DNA of 64,000 nucleotides from Anaerolineales bacterium. Lineage in GTDB: Bacteria > Chloroflexota > Anaerolineae > 4572-78 > J111. Every line of letters begins with the position of its first letter. Within the stretch, counting starts at the first letter, position 1. This document shows positions 41,988-48,501 of the stretch, piece by piece. The stretch is from contig JABTUW010000003.1 in NCBI GenBank assembly GCA_015075185.1, positions 62,001 through 126,000 on the forward strand, in the 5' to 3' direction. The notes beneath the pieces are model-generated. The model was not told the DNA's origin, did not search any database, and saw only the letters and a list, made by a program, of their open reading frames with translations. The translations under genes and the position numbers were made by a program.

Positions 41988-42917
41988 TCAGAATGGGATG
42001 AAATCGCTCACAGTGGTTGCCAAATCAAGATCGAGGTTCAAATATCTTTGTGTCGTTGCGACGTTAGCATGGCCTAGCAGCTTACTTATCTGCGTAATCG
42101 GGATGCCGGCCTCGTACCCCAATTGTGCATAAGTTCGACGTAGGTCGTGTGGTGCAAGCCGCGGCTTACCAATGGCTGCCCCGGCGCTCCGCACAATCTC
42201 GAAGATGCCGATGGCTGAAATAGATTCGCCCATACCTCCACCTTTAGTCATGCTACGGGCGATATAGCCACTGTGACCTACCAACGTTCCCCAAGCATCA
42301 AGAGCAGCCGCCAGTTTATCGTTAATCGGCACCACCCGGTCTTTCGCGCCCTTGCCTCGCACATTTAACGCCGTCCTAAATTTATCCCCAAGGGGCAGCG
42401 TTACGACATCCTCAAAAGCCAAGTTGACCAATTCTTCCCGGCGCAGGCCGGCCCCTACGAGCAGCCCTAAGATCACCTTGTCGCGCTGGCCCTGCGTTGT
42501 ATTGACGTTGCACGAATCGAGCAGACGTTTTACCTCAGATTGAGTTAGCCAGGTATGGGCTTTCTGGCCTTTGGTCGCCTCGACCTGGATTGCCTCGTTA
42601 AGCGCCTCAATGCGGTATACGGTCGCCTGTACTGCGGCGACGGTTTCAGGGGTTGCACCAGCTTTCGCTTTCAGGGCTACATTCTCACCCCAAAGGCGTA
42701 CAGCAGCCTTGAGGAAAGCACGGGATGACTTGGGGAGGTTGGCGGCGTAGTTAGCCAGGGCTTGAGCGTCGGCCGGACTATGACCGGTGGCGAGATAGTT
42801 GGTTATGGCCTTCCTGTACTGGGCTTTGGTGGTCGGCTGTAGTTTGGGGTTAGATTCGATTATTGCCAGGATGTCGGCCCTTGCCTGAGTAGGTTCACTT
42901 GCGATAAGTGCCGTCAT
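41988..42917 (-). CDS. Tyrosine recombinase/integrase
   Basis: The 309-aa protein has an N-terminal SAM-like core-binding region and a catalytic domain. Its active-site residues are Arg in AGLRREELVNL (about 175), His/Arg in HDLRRTYAQ (about 255), His in LGHANVATTQ and the nucleophile Tyr in QRYLNLD (about 290). It is a full set, so an active enzyme is likely. It may resolve or integrate the element in addition to the serine recombinase, or mark a second nested element. It is followed by a strong terminator. Confidence 0.92.
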   Translation of the reverse strand: MTALIASEPTQARADILAIIESNPKLQPTTKAQYRKAITNYLATGHSPADAQALANYAANLPKSSRAFLKAAVRLWGENVALKAKAGATPETVAAVQATVYRIEALNEAIQVEATKGQKAHTWLTQSEVKRLLDSCNVNTTQGQRDKVILGLLVGAGLRREELVNLAFEDVVTLPLGDKFRTALNVRGKGAKDRVVPINDKLAAALDAWGTLVGHSGYIARSMTKGGGMGESISAIGIFEIVRSAGAAIGKPRLAPHDLRRTYAQLGYEAGIPITQISKLLGHANVATTQRYLNLDLDLATTVSDFIPF

Positions 42918-42934
42918 TCTTTCCTCTCCTCTTG

Positions 42935-43288
42935 TTAAATGGTGGATGCTCTTGATTTGTATTCACTTAGACCTTGATCGGTGGGAGCAAATCTTTCTGC
43001 GCCACGAGTCTCAATCAGACCTCTCATTTCCAAATTGGCTAAGGCCCGGTTAAGGCTGGCAACTTGTGAAGCTGTACCCGTAGGCTGCTCCCCAGTTATA
43101 ACTTCTCTCCGTCCCCCTAAGTAGGTAATCCCCTCTCTGTCAGAGCCAAACAATCTCTGCTGGATGCGGTAGAGGTGAACTGAATCCCAACCAAACTCTT
43201 TATCCCAACCTAGTTCCTGGTATTCCTGGATCTCCTCTATGATTGCACCTAATACTCTTAGTTGGAAACGCCCCAATTTTTCGCTCAT
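42935..43288 (-). CDS. Winged-helix-like hypothetical protein upstream of integrase
   Basis: The 117-aa protein ends in a marR/padR-style pattern (ASLNRALANLEMRGLIETRG, then APTDQGLSEY) that suggests a C-terminal winged helix. It lies 17 bases before the integrase and may act as its regulator or directionality factor; that is inference. Confidence 0.6.
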   Translation of the reverse strand: MSEKLGRFQLRVLGAIIEEIQEYQELGWDKEFGWDSVHLYRIQQRLFGSDREGITYLGGRREVITGEQPTGTASQVASLNRALANLEMRGLIETRGAERFAPTDQGLSEYKSRASTI

Positions 43289-43566
43289 TTTGCCTCGTTT
43301 ATTGCTTACGTATATACGGCTTTACGTAGGTGTTATATGGTTAAACCATTGAGGTGTCAATCTGTCGAAAGAACTTTCAACTTTAATCACGCCTCAGCGG
43401 TGATTTTAGAGGGGGTGAGTGCGATCCGGCTGGTCACACCCTCACCCCCCTCTCAGCCGACTTACGGTTCCACTACGCACGTCCCGATTCGTCCCCGCAG
43501 GGGAGGTAAGCATACGTAGCAGCACCACCCATGTCGGCATTGGGTAGGACTGCTTGGCCAAGCAGG
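43289..43566. other. Gap with an imperfect G/C-rich inverted repeat
   Basis: AGAGGGGGTGAG (43408) faces CTCACCCCCCTCT (43441-43453). No gene with a ribosome site is seen in these 278 bases. It separates two minus-strand gene runs and may hold the promoter of the integrase unit. Confidence 0.5.
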
Positions 43567-43830
43567 TTATCCTCTTTTCGGCTTCCCGGCCTGAACGACC
43601 ACCGACAGTTCGACGTAGTAATCCTCGTCACAGTTGGGGCAGTTCTCATTGTCACAGGTGAAGGTTAGTCTGGGCGGGATGTGTCGGGGTTCGTAGTAGC
43701 TTGCCTTGGCCAGGCGCTCCATAACTTCCTCGACATTGCCGGCTATTGCCCCACAGGTAGGGCATCCCATCTCTTCGATGGTTGGTAGAACTATGTCTTT
43801 AGTCCATTCTGGATTATAGTTGTAGCTCAT
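43567..43830 (-). CDS. Small zinc-ribbon protein
   Basis: The 87-aa protein has MGCPTCGA near residue 22 and CDNENCPNCDE near residue 60, a four-or-more cysteine zinc ribbon. The function is unknown; such proteins are frequent in phages and plasmids. Confidence 0.65.
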   Translation of the reverse strand: MSYNYNPEWTKDIVLPTIEEMGCPTCGAIAGNVEEVMERLAKASYYEPRHIPPRLTFTCDNENCPNCDEDYYVELSVVVQAGKPKRG

Positions 43831-43833
43831 GGT

Positions 43834-44154
43834 TCAGCCTCGCCAACTTCCATAGTCAACATCTTCGGGCGGGATGTCATCCTCTGCAACCTCAGGCGGA
43901 ATGGTCCCTATCCGGTCGCCGGTGGTGCCTAAAGGCACTACTGCTTTCTTGAGAAAGAGCCACACGGCGACAGCTTCCTCAAAACTACCCTCAAAGATGC
44001 GGGTTACGCCGGCCTGACAGCGGTGCTCGATGAGCCAGTAATCCTGGTTGGGTTTCTCTGGGTCGTGCAGCATCAGTTCGACCTGAGCGCCGGTGTAGAG
44101 GTCCAGCAGCAAGTCGTTGCCCACTTCAATCCAGGGGTGGGTTCTATTCAGCAT
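43834..44154 (-). CDS. Small hypothetical protein
   Basis: The 106-aa protein starts MLNRTHPWIEVGNDLLLDLY. A strong GAGGAGG lies 6 nt upstream of ATG 44154, which overlaps the upstream gene's 3' end by 11 bases. No family is recognised. Confidence 0.62.
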   Translation of the reverse strand: MLNRTHPWIEVGNDLLLDLYTGAQVELMLHDPEKPNQDYWLIEHRCQAGVTRIFEGSFEEAVAVWLFLKKAVVPLGTTGDRIGTIPPEVAEDDIPPEDVDYGSWRG

Positions 44155-45103
44155 TAGTGTCCTCCTCTTCGTCCTCGCCCTCATCTTCATCCTCGGCTTC
44201 GTGCCAGGTGATGATATGGACAGGGTTTATGCCGGTCTGGGCTTTGAAGGCAATGTCTACTTCGATATGGTCATCAGGGTCAAAGACCTCGATGGTGACA
44301 TCATCGCCTACATCATCGTAGTCACCACCCCAATAGTTCAGGTCGTACTCGACGATGACCTTACAGGTTTCCCCCTCATCCTTCAGCAGCTTAGGGTGGC
44401 GAGGATGGTCGGGACAGACATCACCTCCATCTGCGGTCGTGCCTAGCGAATATCGCTCGTCAAACAGCCGGCCACAAATGATGCAGTTGACCGAATGACG
44501 GTCTACCCAGGCCGGTTCCTCATCCTCTTTCAGTCCATCCTGGGTCAGCCAGCCTCGATCAATGGCGTAGCGGATAATGGCCGCGTGAGCCTCCCGGCCG
44601 GCCGTGTCCTCGGAGCTGATGCTACCGTACTCGCTCTTGGTCGTCGTCCAGGTATTGGCCGGGGTCATACCCTCGGCCAGCGGGATGTCGCGCACGTCGA
44701 ACTGGGTATCCTCATAAGGCTCGGGGTTATCTGTGTTCGCATTGCCCAGGTTGGTGGTGTAGTGAAAGTTGGCCTCCATGTCGTCGTCGTCCACGCAGGT
44801 CCAGACCGTCACTCCCTGATGTTCAAGGAATGGCTTATTAGGATCGTCCTCGTCATCAACATTACTGGCTGCCCTGAGAATTTCCTCGGCGGTCAGGAAG
44901 GTGTTGGGGTTGTCAGGCTCGGAGCCGTCAGACAGGCCCACTTGCAAATTGCTATGCCCCAGGTCCGAGATGGCCCAATGCTCGTCAATGTATTCCAGGG
45001 CGGTCTGGGCCAATTCCCGGCCGTCCTGGGTTTCGTCGTCATATTGAATTGTTACTTCGAGCGTGTGTACCTCAGTCGCGACAAAGGTTTTGGTAACTAA
45101 CAT
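44144..45103 (-). CDS. Acidic hypothetical protein with a CxxC/C/H cluster
   Basis: The 319-aa, very acidic protein has NCIICGRLFDERY and DVCPDHPRHP (about residues 206-233), a likely zinc site, and a C-terminal run of about 20 Glu/Asp-rich residues. A repeated beta-type opening LEVTIQYDDETQDG and a later CKVIVEYDLNYWGGD suggest an internal duplication. No family is recognised. The gene is in a run of phage-like small genes. Confidence 0.62.
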   Translation of the reverse strand: MLVTKTFVATEVHTLEVTIQYDDETQDGRELAQTALEYIDEHWAISDLGHSNLQVGLSDGSEPDNPNTFLTAEEILRAASNVDDEDDPNKPFLEHQGVTVWTCVDDDDMEANFHYTTNLGNANTDNPEPYEDTQFDVRDIPLAEGMTPANTWTTTKSEYGSISSEDTAGREAHAAIIRYAIDRGWLTQDGLKEDEEPAWVDRHSVNCIICGRLFDERYSLGTTADGGDVCPDHPRHPKLLKDEGETCKVIVEYDLNYWGGDYDDVGDDVTIEVFDPDDHIEVDIAFKAQTGINPVHIITWHEAEDEDEGEDEEEDTNAE

Positions 45104-45429
45104 TGGGGTTCTCCCTTCGCCCTGGCGATAGCGGCTTGGGCCATTCGATTGATTTCCTTTATCCGGTCATTGACCGAAGCTGTCTCAAGGCTTCCACCAT
45201 GATGGTAATTCATCATTGCTTCCAGCGCCGCCAGTAAATCAGGCGCAGCGGCGATCAGGCGAGCGTTGGGGGTTTCGGTGGCATAGGGGAAGGCTGCCAG
45301 GTCAGGGCGCATGGCCGTGACCAGGGTATCGTTTAAGTGGTTGGGCTGGCCGCGCAAGAAGCAATGCCATTCATCGCCTATCTTCTCGCGTGTCCAGTAC
45401 CACGGCCCAGGGGTGTGTTGTTGGTTCAT
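45097..45429 (-). CDS. Phage-type small protein (HTPGPW / NARLIAAAPDLLAALE)
   Basis: The 110-aa protein has HTPGPWYW at the start and the well-known phage motif NARLIAAAPDLLAALE (about residue 55). The family is widespread in phages and prophages, with no known function. It supports a phage/ICE origin of this stretch. Confidence 0.72.
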   Translation of the reverse strand: MNQQHTPGPWYWTREKIGDEWHCFLRGQPNHLNDTLVTAMRPDLAAFPYATETPNARLIAAAPDLLAALEAMMNYHHGGSLETASVNDRIKEINRMAQAAIARAKGEPQC

Positions 45430-45432
45430 TGC

Positions 45433-45669
45433 TTACCTCACTCTGATTTCATAAACGTGTTCAGGTAGACCCTTCACCGTTTTGATGAACTTGGCGACTT
45501 CATCCAGGTCAATGATGTCCTGGTCCACTTCCTCAAGTTCGGTGCGCGATAGGTCCAGCACGTAATCACTGGTTTCCTGCTCGTTCATCGCGTTGGTACA
45601 TTCTCGCAGCCACTTTATGGCCTCGTCGGAAAGGTCAAACTCAGCAATGGTGATTAAGTCGTATCTCAT
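45433..45669 (-). CDS. Small acidic hypothetical protein
   Basis: The 78-aa protein (FDLSDEAIKWLRECTNAMNE) has a start overlapping the upstream stop as ATGA. No family is recognised. Confidence 0.58.
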   Translation of the reverse strand: MRYDLITIAEFDLSDEAIKWLRECTNAMNEQETSDYVLDLSRTELEEVDQDIIDLDEVAKFIKTVKGLPEHVYEIRVR

Positions 45670-46043
45670 TGGGGTTCTCCTCTTGCTTTGGCTAAGGCGA
45701 CGGACATCTTGGTATTCGCTGGATGGTAAGGGTCGAGATCAGACCAGCGTTGTTTGGTAAACCTTATCTCCCCCTTGATAAAAGCCTCATGGATCATCTC
45801 TAGCGCCTCGTACATATCCGACGCGGCGGCGAGCAGACCAGGAGCAGGTTCATGCTCAGCGGGCCACTCTATGACATGGCTTCCCCAGGTATCCACCTCG
45901 GCCTCGCTCTCGCCGGTCATCAGACCCTCGCCGGCCGCGTGTTGAGCAATATAGTGTAGACGGTTGCGTAATTCGTTGATGTCCGTCCCGTTCAGGTCAT
46001 AGAGGACATCAAGCATTAAAATAAGCCTTGCTTGTTTTGTCAT
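45666..46043 (-). CDS. Hypothetical phage-like protein
   Basis: The 125-aa protein starts MTKQARLILMLDVLYDLNG, ends with VALAKARGEPQ, and contains APGLLAAASDMYEALEMI. The last two recall the NARLIAAAPDLL family at 45097, so the two genes may be distant paralogues. AAGGA lies about 11 nt before ATG 46043. Confidence 0.6.
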   Translation of the reverse strand: MTKQARLILMLDVLYDLNGTDINELRNRLHYIAQHAAGEGLMTGESEAEVDTWGSHVIEWPAEHEPAPGLLAAASDMYEALEMIHEAFIKGEIRFTKQRWSDLDPYHPANTKMSVALAKARGEPQ

Positions 46044-46059
46044 CGTTGGTTTATCCTTT

Positions 46060-46221
46060 CTAGTAGGGCCAGCCATTCCACCAGGCCGAGATGAGAATCA
46101 GCAGGACAATGATGGAGCAGGCCAGGGCGACGTATTGTGTAAATCGGTTATTGTTATCTGGCAAGGCTTGGCTCCGCCTTTGTTTCTTCCATCTGGTGGC
46201 GTAGTATGGTGAATTTAGCAT
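46060..46221 (-). CDS. Possible small single-TM protein
   Basis: The 53-aa frame ends with a TM helix (YVALACSIIVLLILISAWW). It overlaps the next gene by 68 bases and has only a weak GAAGAA site, so it is tentative. Confidence 0.4.
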   Translation of the reverse strand: MLNSPYYATRWKKQRRSQALPDNNNRFTQYVALACSIIVLLILISAWWNGWPY

Positions 46222-46378
46222 AGATTTCTTCGAGCTGGTCGTATCGTCTGCGCTCTGCCATTGCCTCAATGGGATAGCTGTGGTTTTGAAGTAATGCCCA
46301 ATAATGATACGAGCCAGCTTTTTGATGGTTCAGGTATTGCTCAAACTCATCCAGAAGCTCAATTAACTTTTTATTCAT
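46154..46378 (-). CDS. Small helical hypothetical protein
   Basis: The 74-aa protein (NKKLIELLDEFEQYLNHQK) has an ATG overlapping the upstream stop (ATGA). No family is recognised. Confidence 0.58.
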   Translation of the reverse strand: MNKKLIELLDEFEQYLNHQKAGSYHYWALLQNHSYPIEAMAERRRYDQLEEIYAKFTILRHQMEETKAEPSLAR

Positions 46379-46575
46379 CTCTCCTCTTCATCTTCTGGCA
46401 GGTTGTAAGCCCTTCTTTCTCTGTCAAGAATCTCACTGACCAACCATTCTATATTCACAGGTGTTGCTATGGCCCACAGATCACTATTTTCCTCATTCTC
46501 CAGTAACTCATAGAGGATAAGCAACAACTGGATGCTGTTGATGTTTTTACACTTGAGCGATATTCGGTTCTTCAT
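46375..46575 (-). CDS. Small hypothetical protein
   Basis: The 66-aa protein (INSIQLLLILYELLENEE) is joined by ATGA overlaps to both neighbours. No family is recognised. Confidence 0.58.
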   Translation of the reverse strand: MKNRISLKCKNINSIQLLLILYELLENEENSDLWAIATPVNIEWLVSEILDRERRAYNLPEDEEER

Positions 46576-47594
46576 CGTATCTCATAGGGTGCGAGCAGCA
46601 CATACACCCCCCGGCTAACCTCCTGCACCAGCCGGTGAGCGGCCAGGAGCTTGAGGTCTTTGCGGAATCGTACCTGATTCACACCGACCAGTTCGCAGGC
46701 CCTGATGTCGAACTCCATACCCAGGTCAAGATTTTCACACAGCTTGACATACCGCTGATAGGTTTGCAAGTGATGGATTGCCGGAGGTTCCTCCCCGGCC
46801 TCAAGCGCGGCGTTTATCTCGGCAAAGCTGCGCTCGTCCCAGGGCTTGGCCGCGCCGTTCTGGGGAGCTTCGTAATCCTTCCTCAAGGAAACGGTTACCG
46901 GCTTGACCTCCGTTTTGAGCCGTTCCTCCCTGGCAATCCTGGCCTCGGCCTGTTTCTGCTTGGCGACCGCTTCCTCAAGGAGGCGCTTCTCGCGCAGCAG
47001 GTCGGCCTCGGCTTCCAGCTTGCCGCGCTCGGCAAAATCGCGGGTGGTCCGGGCGAGGTGCTCATCCTCATCCTTCTTCTCCTTGTTTCGTATGCGTTCT
47101 TTGAGAGCGAGGTTGGTGGTAAAGACTTCGTAGCTGAACCAGGAGATCAGGACCATCGGCAGCAGGGCCAGGACAGACATCCACTCGTAGCCTTCTCCCT
47201 TGATCATGGGGACAATATGGCCGAAGAGAGCAATCAGCAGGATTAACAGAAGATAGTTCAGCTTGGCCTGGCGAGCGTTGTAGTAGACCCTTGAGGAGTT
47301 ATAACGGTCCAGGCCGGCATTGAACAGATTGACCCGCTGCTCCAGCGTCATCACGGCGATGGCGTAGAACTCGATGACCGCCCCGCTGACCAGGGCAGCG
47401 GCCAGCCGGATAACCCAGTCGGTAATGATCTTGTCGAAGATGTAGGAGTAGAGCAGGCTGACCACCAGGAGGTACGGCAGCAGGGTGGCCAGCAGGCCGA
47501 TGAGGTCAATGGCGCTGCCGCCGATAGCTTCGACAAACTCTTCACGCCAGCGAGCGAAGCGAGTGACCCAGGTAGAGTTACAGAATTGATTCAA
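46572..47594 (-). CDS. Four-TM, coiled-coil, HTH membrane protein (second copy)
   Basis: The 340-aa protein has four TM helices (about 32-55, 60-85, 112-130, 138-160). A long charged coiled coil (about 165-235, REKRLLEEAVAKQKQAEARI) and a C-terminal winged helix (about 285-340, ELVGVNQVRFRKDLKLLAAH) follow. The layout matches the protein at 36059, though direct sequence similarity is low. The start is TTG with a weak AAGAG. Two TCCTCAAGGA motifs lie in the coiled-coil coding region. It is probably a membrane-bound DNA-binding protein of the transfer system. Confidence 0.72.
   Translation of the reverse strand: MNQFCNSTWVTRFARWREEFVEAIGGSAIDLIGLLATLLPYLLVVSLLYSYIFDKIITDWVIRLAAALVSGAVIEFYAIAVMTLEQRVNLFNAGLDRYNSSRVYYNARQAKLNYLLLILLIALFGHIVPMIKGEGYEWMSVLALLPMVLISWFSYEVFTTNLALKERIRNKEKKDEDEHLARTTRDFAERGKLEAEADLLREKRLLEEAVAKQKQAEARIAREERLKTEVKPVTVSLRKDYEAPQNGAAKPWDERSFAEINAALEAGEEPPAIHHLQTYQRYVKLCENLDLGMEFDIRACELVGVNQVRFRKDLKLLAAHRLVQEVSRGVYVLLAPYEIR
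46880..46889 (+). repeat. TCCTCAAGGA motif, copy 5
   Basis: Within the second four-TM/HTH gene; extended to TTCCTCAAGGAA. Confidence 0.7.
46972..46981 (+). repeat. TCCTCAAGGA motif, copy 6
   Basis: 92 bases after copy 5, in the same gene. Confidence 0.7.
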
Positions 47595-47655
47595 GAGACT
47601 CTTGAAATTGATTCCGGTTTTCTGCTATGATTCTGAGAAAAATGAGAGGAAAAGT

Positions 47656-47913
47656 ATGGATATTGAAGACCTAATCAGTCAACTGGCGAGTACCACTAAT
47701 CTCTCAGCGCGGCAATTGAGGACAGTAGGTTGCTTGGTCTTGGAGGATAGCAAGGCGGCTGCAGCCCGGTGCGCAGGCATTGATACATCCACTCTCCACA
47801 GGTGGCTTCATATTCCAGCCTTCCGGCAAGCAGTGATTGACGTTCGACGGGCGCTGCTAGCCGACTTGTTCGAGGAAGTGCGAGGGCAGGCTGAAGCCCT
47901 CGTGAGAAGGTAA
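47656..47913 (+). CDS. HTH protein, divergent from the membrane-HTH gene
   Basis: The 85-aa protein has SKAAAARCAGIDTSTLHRWL, a helix-turn-helix typical of phBC6A51 and terminase-small-subunit-like proteins. ATG at 47656 has AGAGGA 6 nt upstream; the frame is open 18 codons further. It may regulate the divergent 46.1-47.6 kb operon. Confidence 0.7.
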   Translation: MDIEDLISQLASTTNLSARQLRTVGCLVLEDSKAAAARCAGIDTSTLHRWLHIPAFRQAVIDVRRALLADLFEEVRGQAEALVRR

Positions 47914-48075
47914 TCCTCCACCCACCAGAGAGGTATATTTGTTTTGCTGAACGTACCCCCGATGGTTCATTTTTGGGGCATGTCCTCTTCTAACACCCCG
48001 ATACGCATTTTTTGGGGTGGCTTGCTCAAAGATGTGATTAAATTCCCTATTCACTACAGACTACCAAGTGAAATC

Positions 48076-48085
48076 TCCTTGAGGA
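48076..48085 (-). repeat. TCCTCAAGGA motif, copy 7 (reverse)
   Basis: The last copy seen, in the intergenic gap after the HTH gene. Confidence 0.7.
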
Positions 48086-48179
48086 AAAAACAAAAGGCCG
48101 CCCTGCTGGGACAGACATCTATGCCTCATTAACCTCACGATTTTTCAGATCGCCACGCCTCAACGTTCGCCAGAGCTAC

Positions 48180-48238
48180 CAGAGGGAGTGTATCCTGTTT
48201 TGATGGAGCTTGGTTAAGACTGCTTTGTAGTCGGCCAT
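48180..48238 (-). pseudogene. Remnant of the 5' end of a second NACHT-type gene
   Basis: The minus strand reads MADYKAVLTKLHQN from 48238, against MADYKAFLTKLTQN at the start of the intact gene at 50904. After about 14 codons the similarity fades and a stop follows. This marks an old duplication or recombination scar downstream of the intact copy. Confidence 0.65.
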
Positions 48239-48291
48239 TACATTTCTCGCTTCAATTGCCCATACACCTCTGGTAACATTGGCCAATTTTT

Positions 48292-48480
48292 CTATGCCTC
48301 CTGAAAGATTCCAGGAGTTGGGATAGGTAAAGTATGACGTCTATATTGCAGGAGGGGCCAAATCAAGGTGGACAGAATCGCCAGGATCAGCAGCAGGGTA
48401 ATGAGCACAGTCAGCAGACTGGGCTTGCGGCTTCGCAGCTTATCACCATCTTCTTCTATTAGTATCTGCTCCGGTCTCAT
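48292..48480 (-). CDS. Small single-TM protein
   Basis: The 62-aa protein has one TM helix (about 22-44, LLTVLITLLLILAILSTLIW) and a basic segment on each side. GAGG lies 6 nt before the ATG. It lies just after the NACHT gene and may be its membrane partner. Confidence 0.62.
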   Translation of the reverse strand: MRPEQILIEEDGDKLRSRKPSLLTVLITLLLILAILSTLIWPLLQYRRHTLPIPTPGIFQEA

Positions 48481-48501
48481 GGTCAGCCTCAGCTACCTTG
48501 A

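Larger units (their letters stand above)
47914..48291. other. Gap holding a motif copy and a gene remnant
   Basis: Apart from a TCCTTGAGGA at 48076 and the NACHT-gene 5' remnant at 48180-48238, nothing coding is supported. It may be the boundary between the element core and its cargo. Confidence 0.45.

Noticed and set aside
43262..43519. Plus-strand frame of 85 aa before the zinc-ribbon gene
   Set aside because: No ribosome site, low-complexity Pro/Ser-rich tail, and overlap with an inverted repeat.
47944..48132. Plus-strand frame of 62 aa in the 48-kb gap
   Set aside because: TTG start without ribosome site; composition is not protein-like and it crosses a repeat motif.
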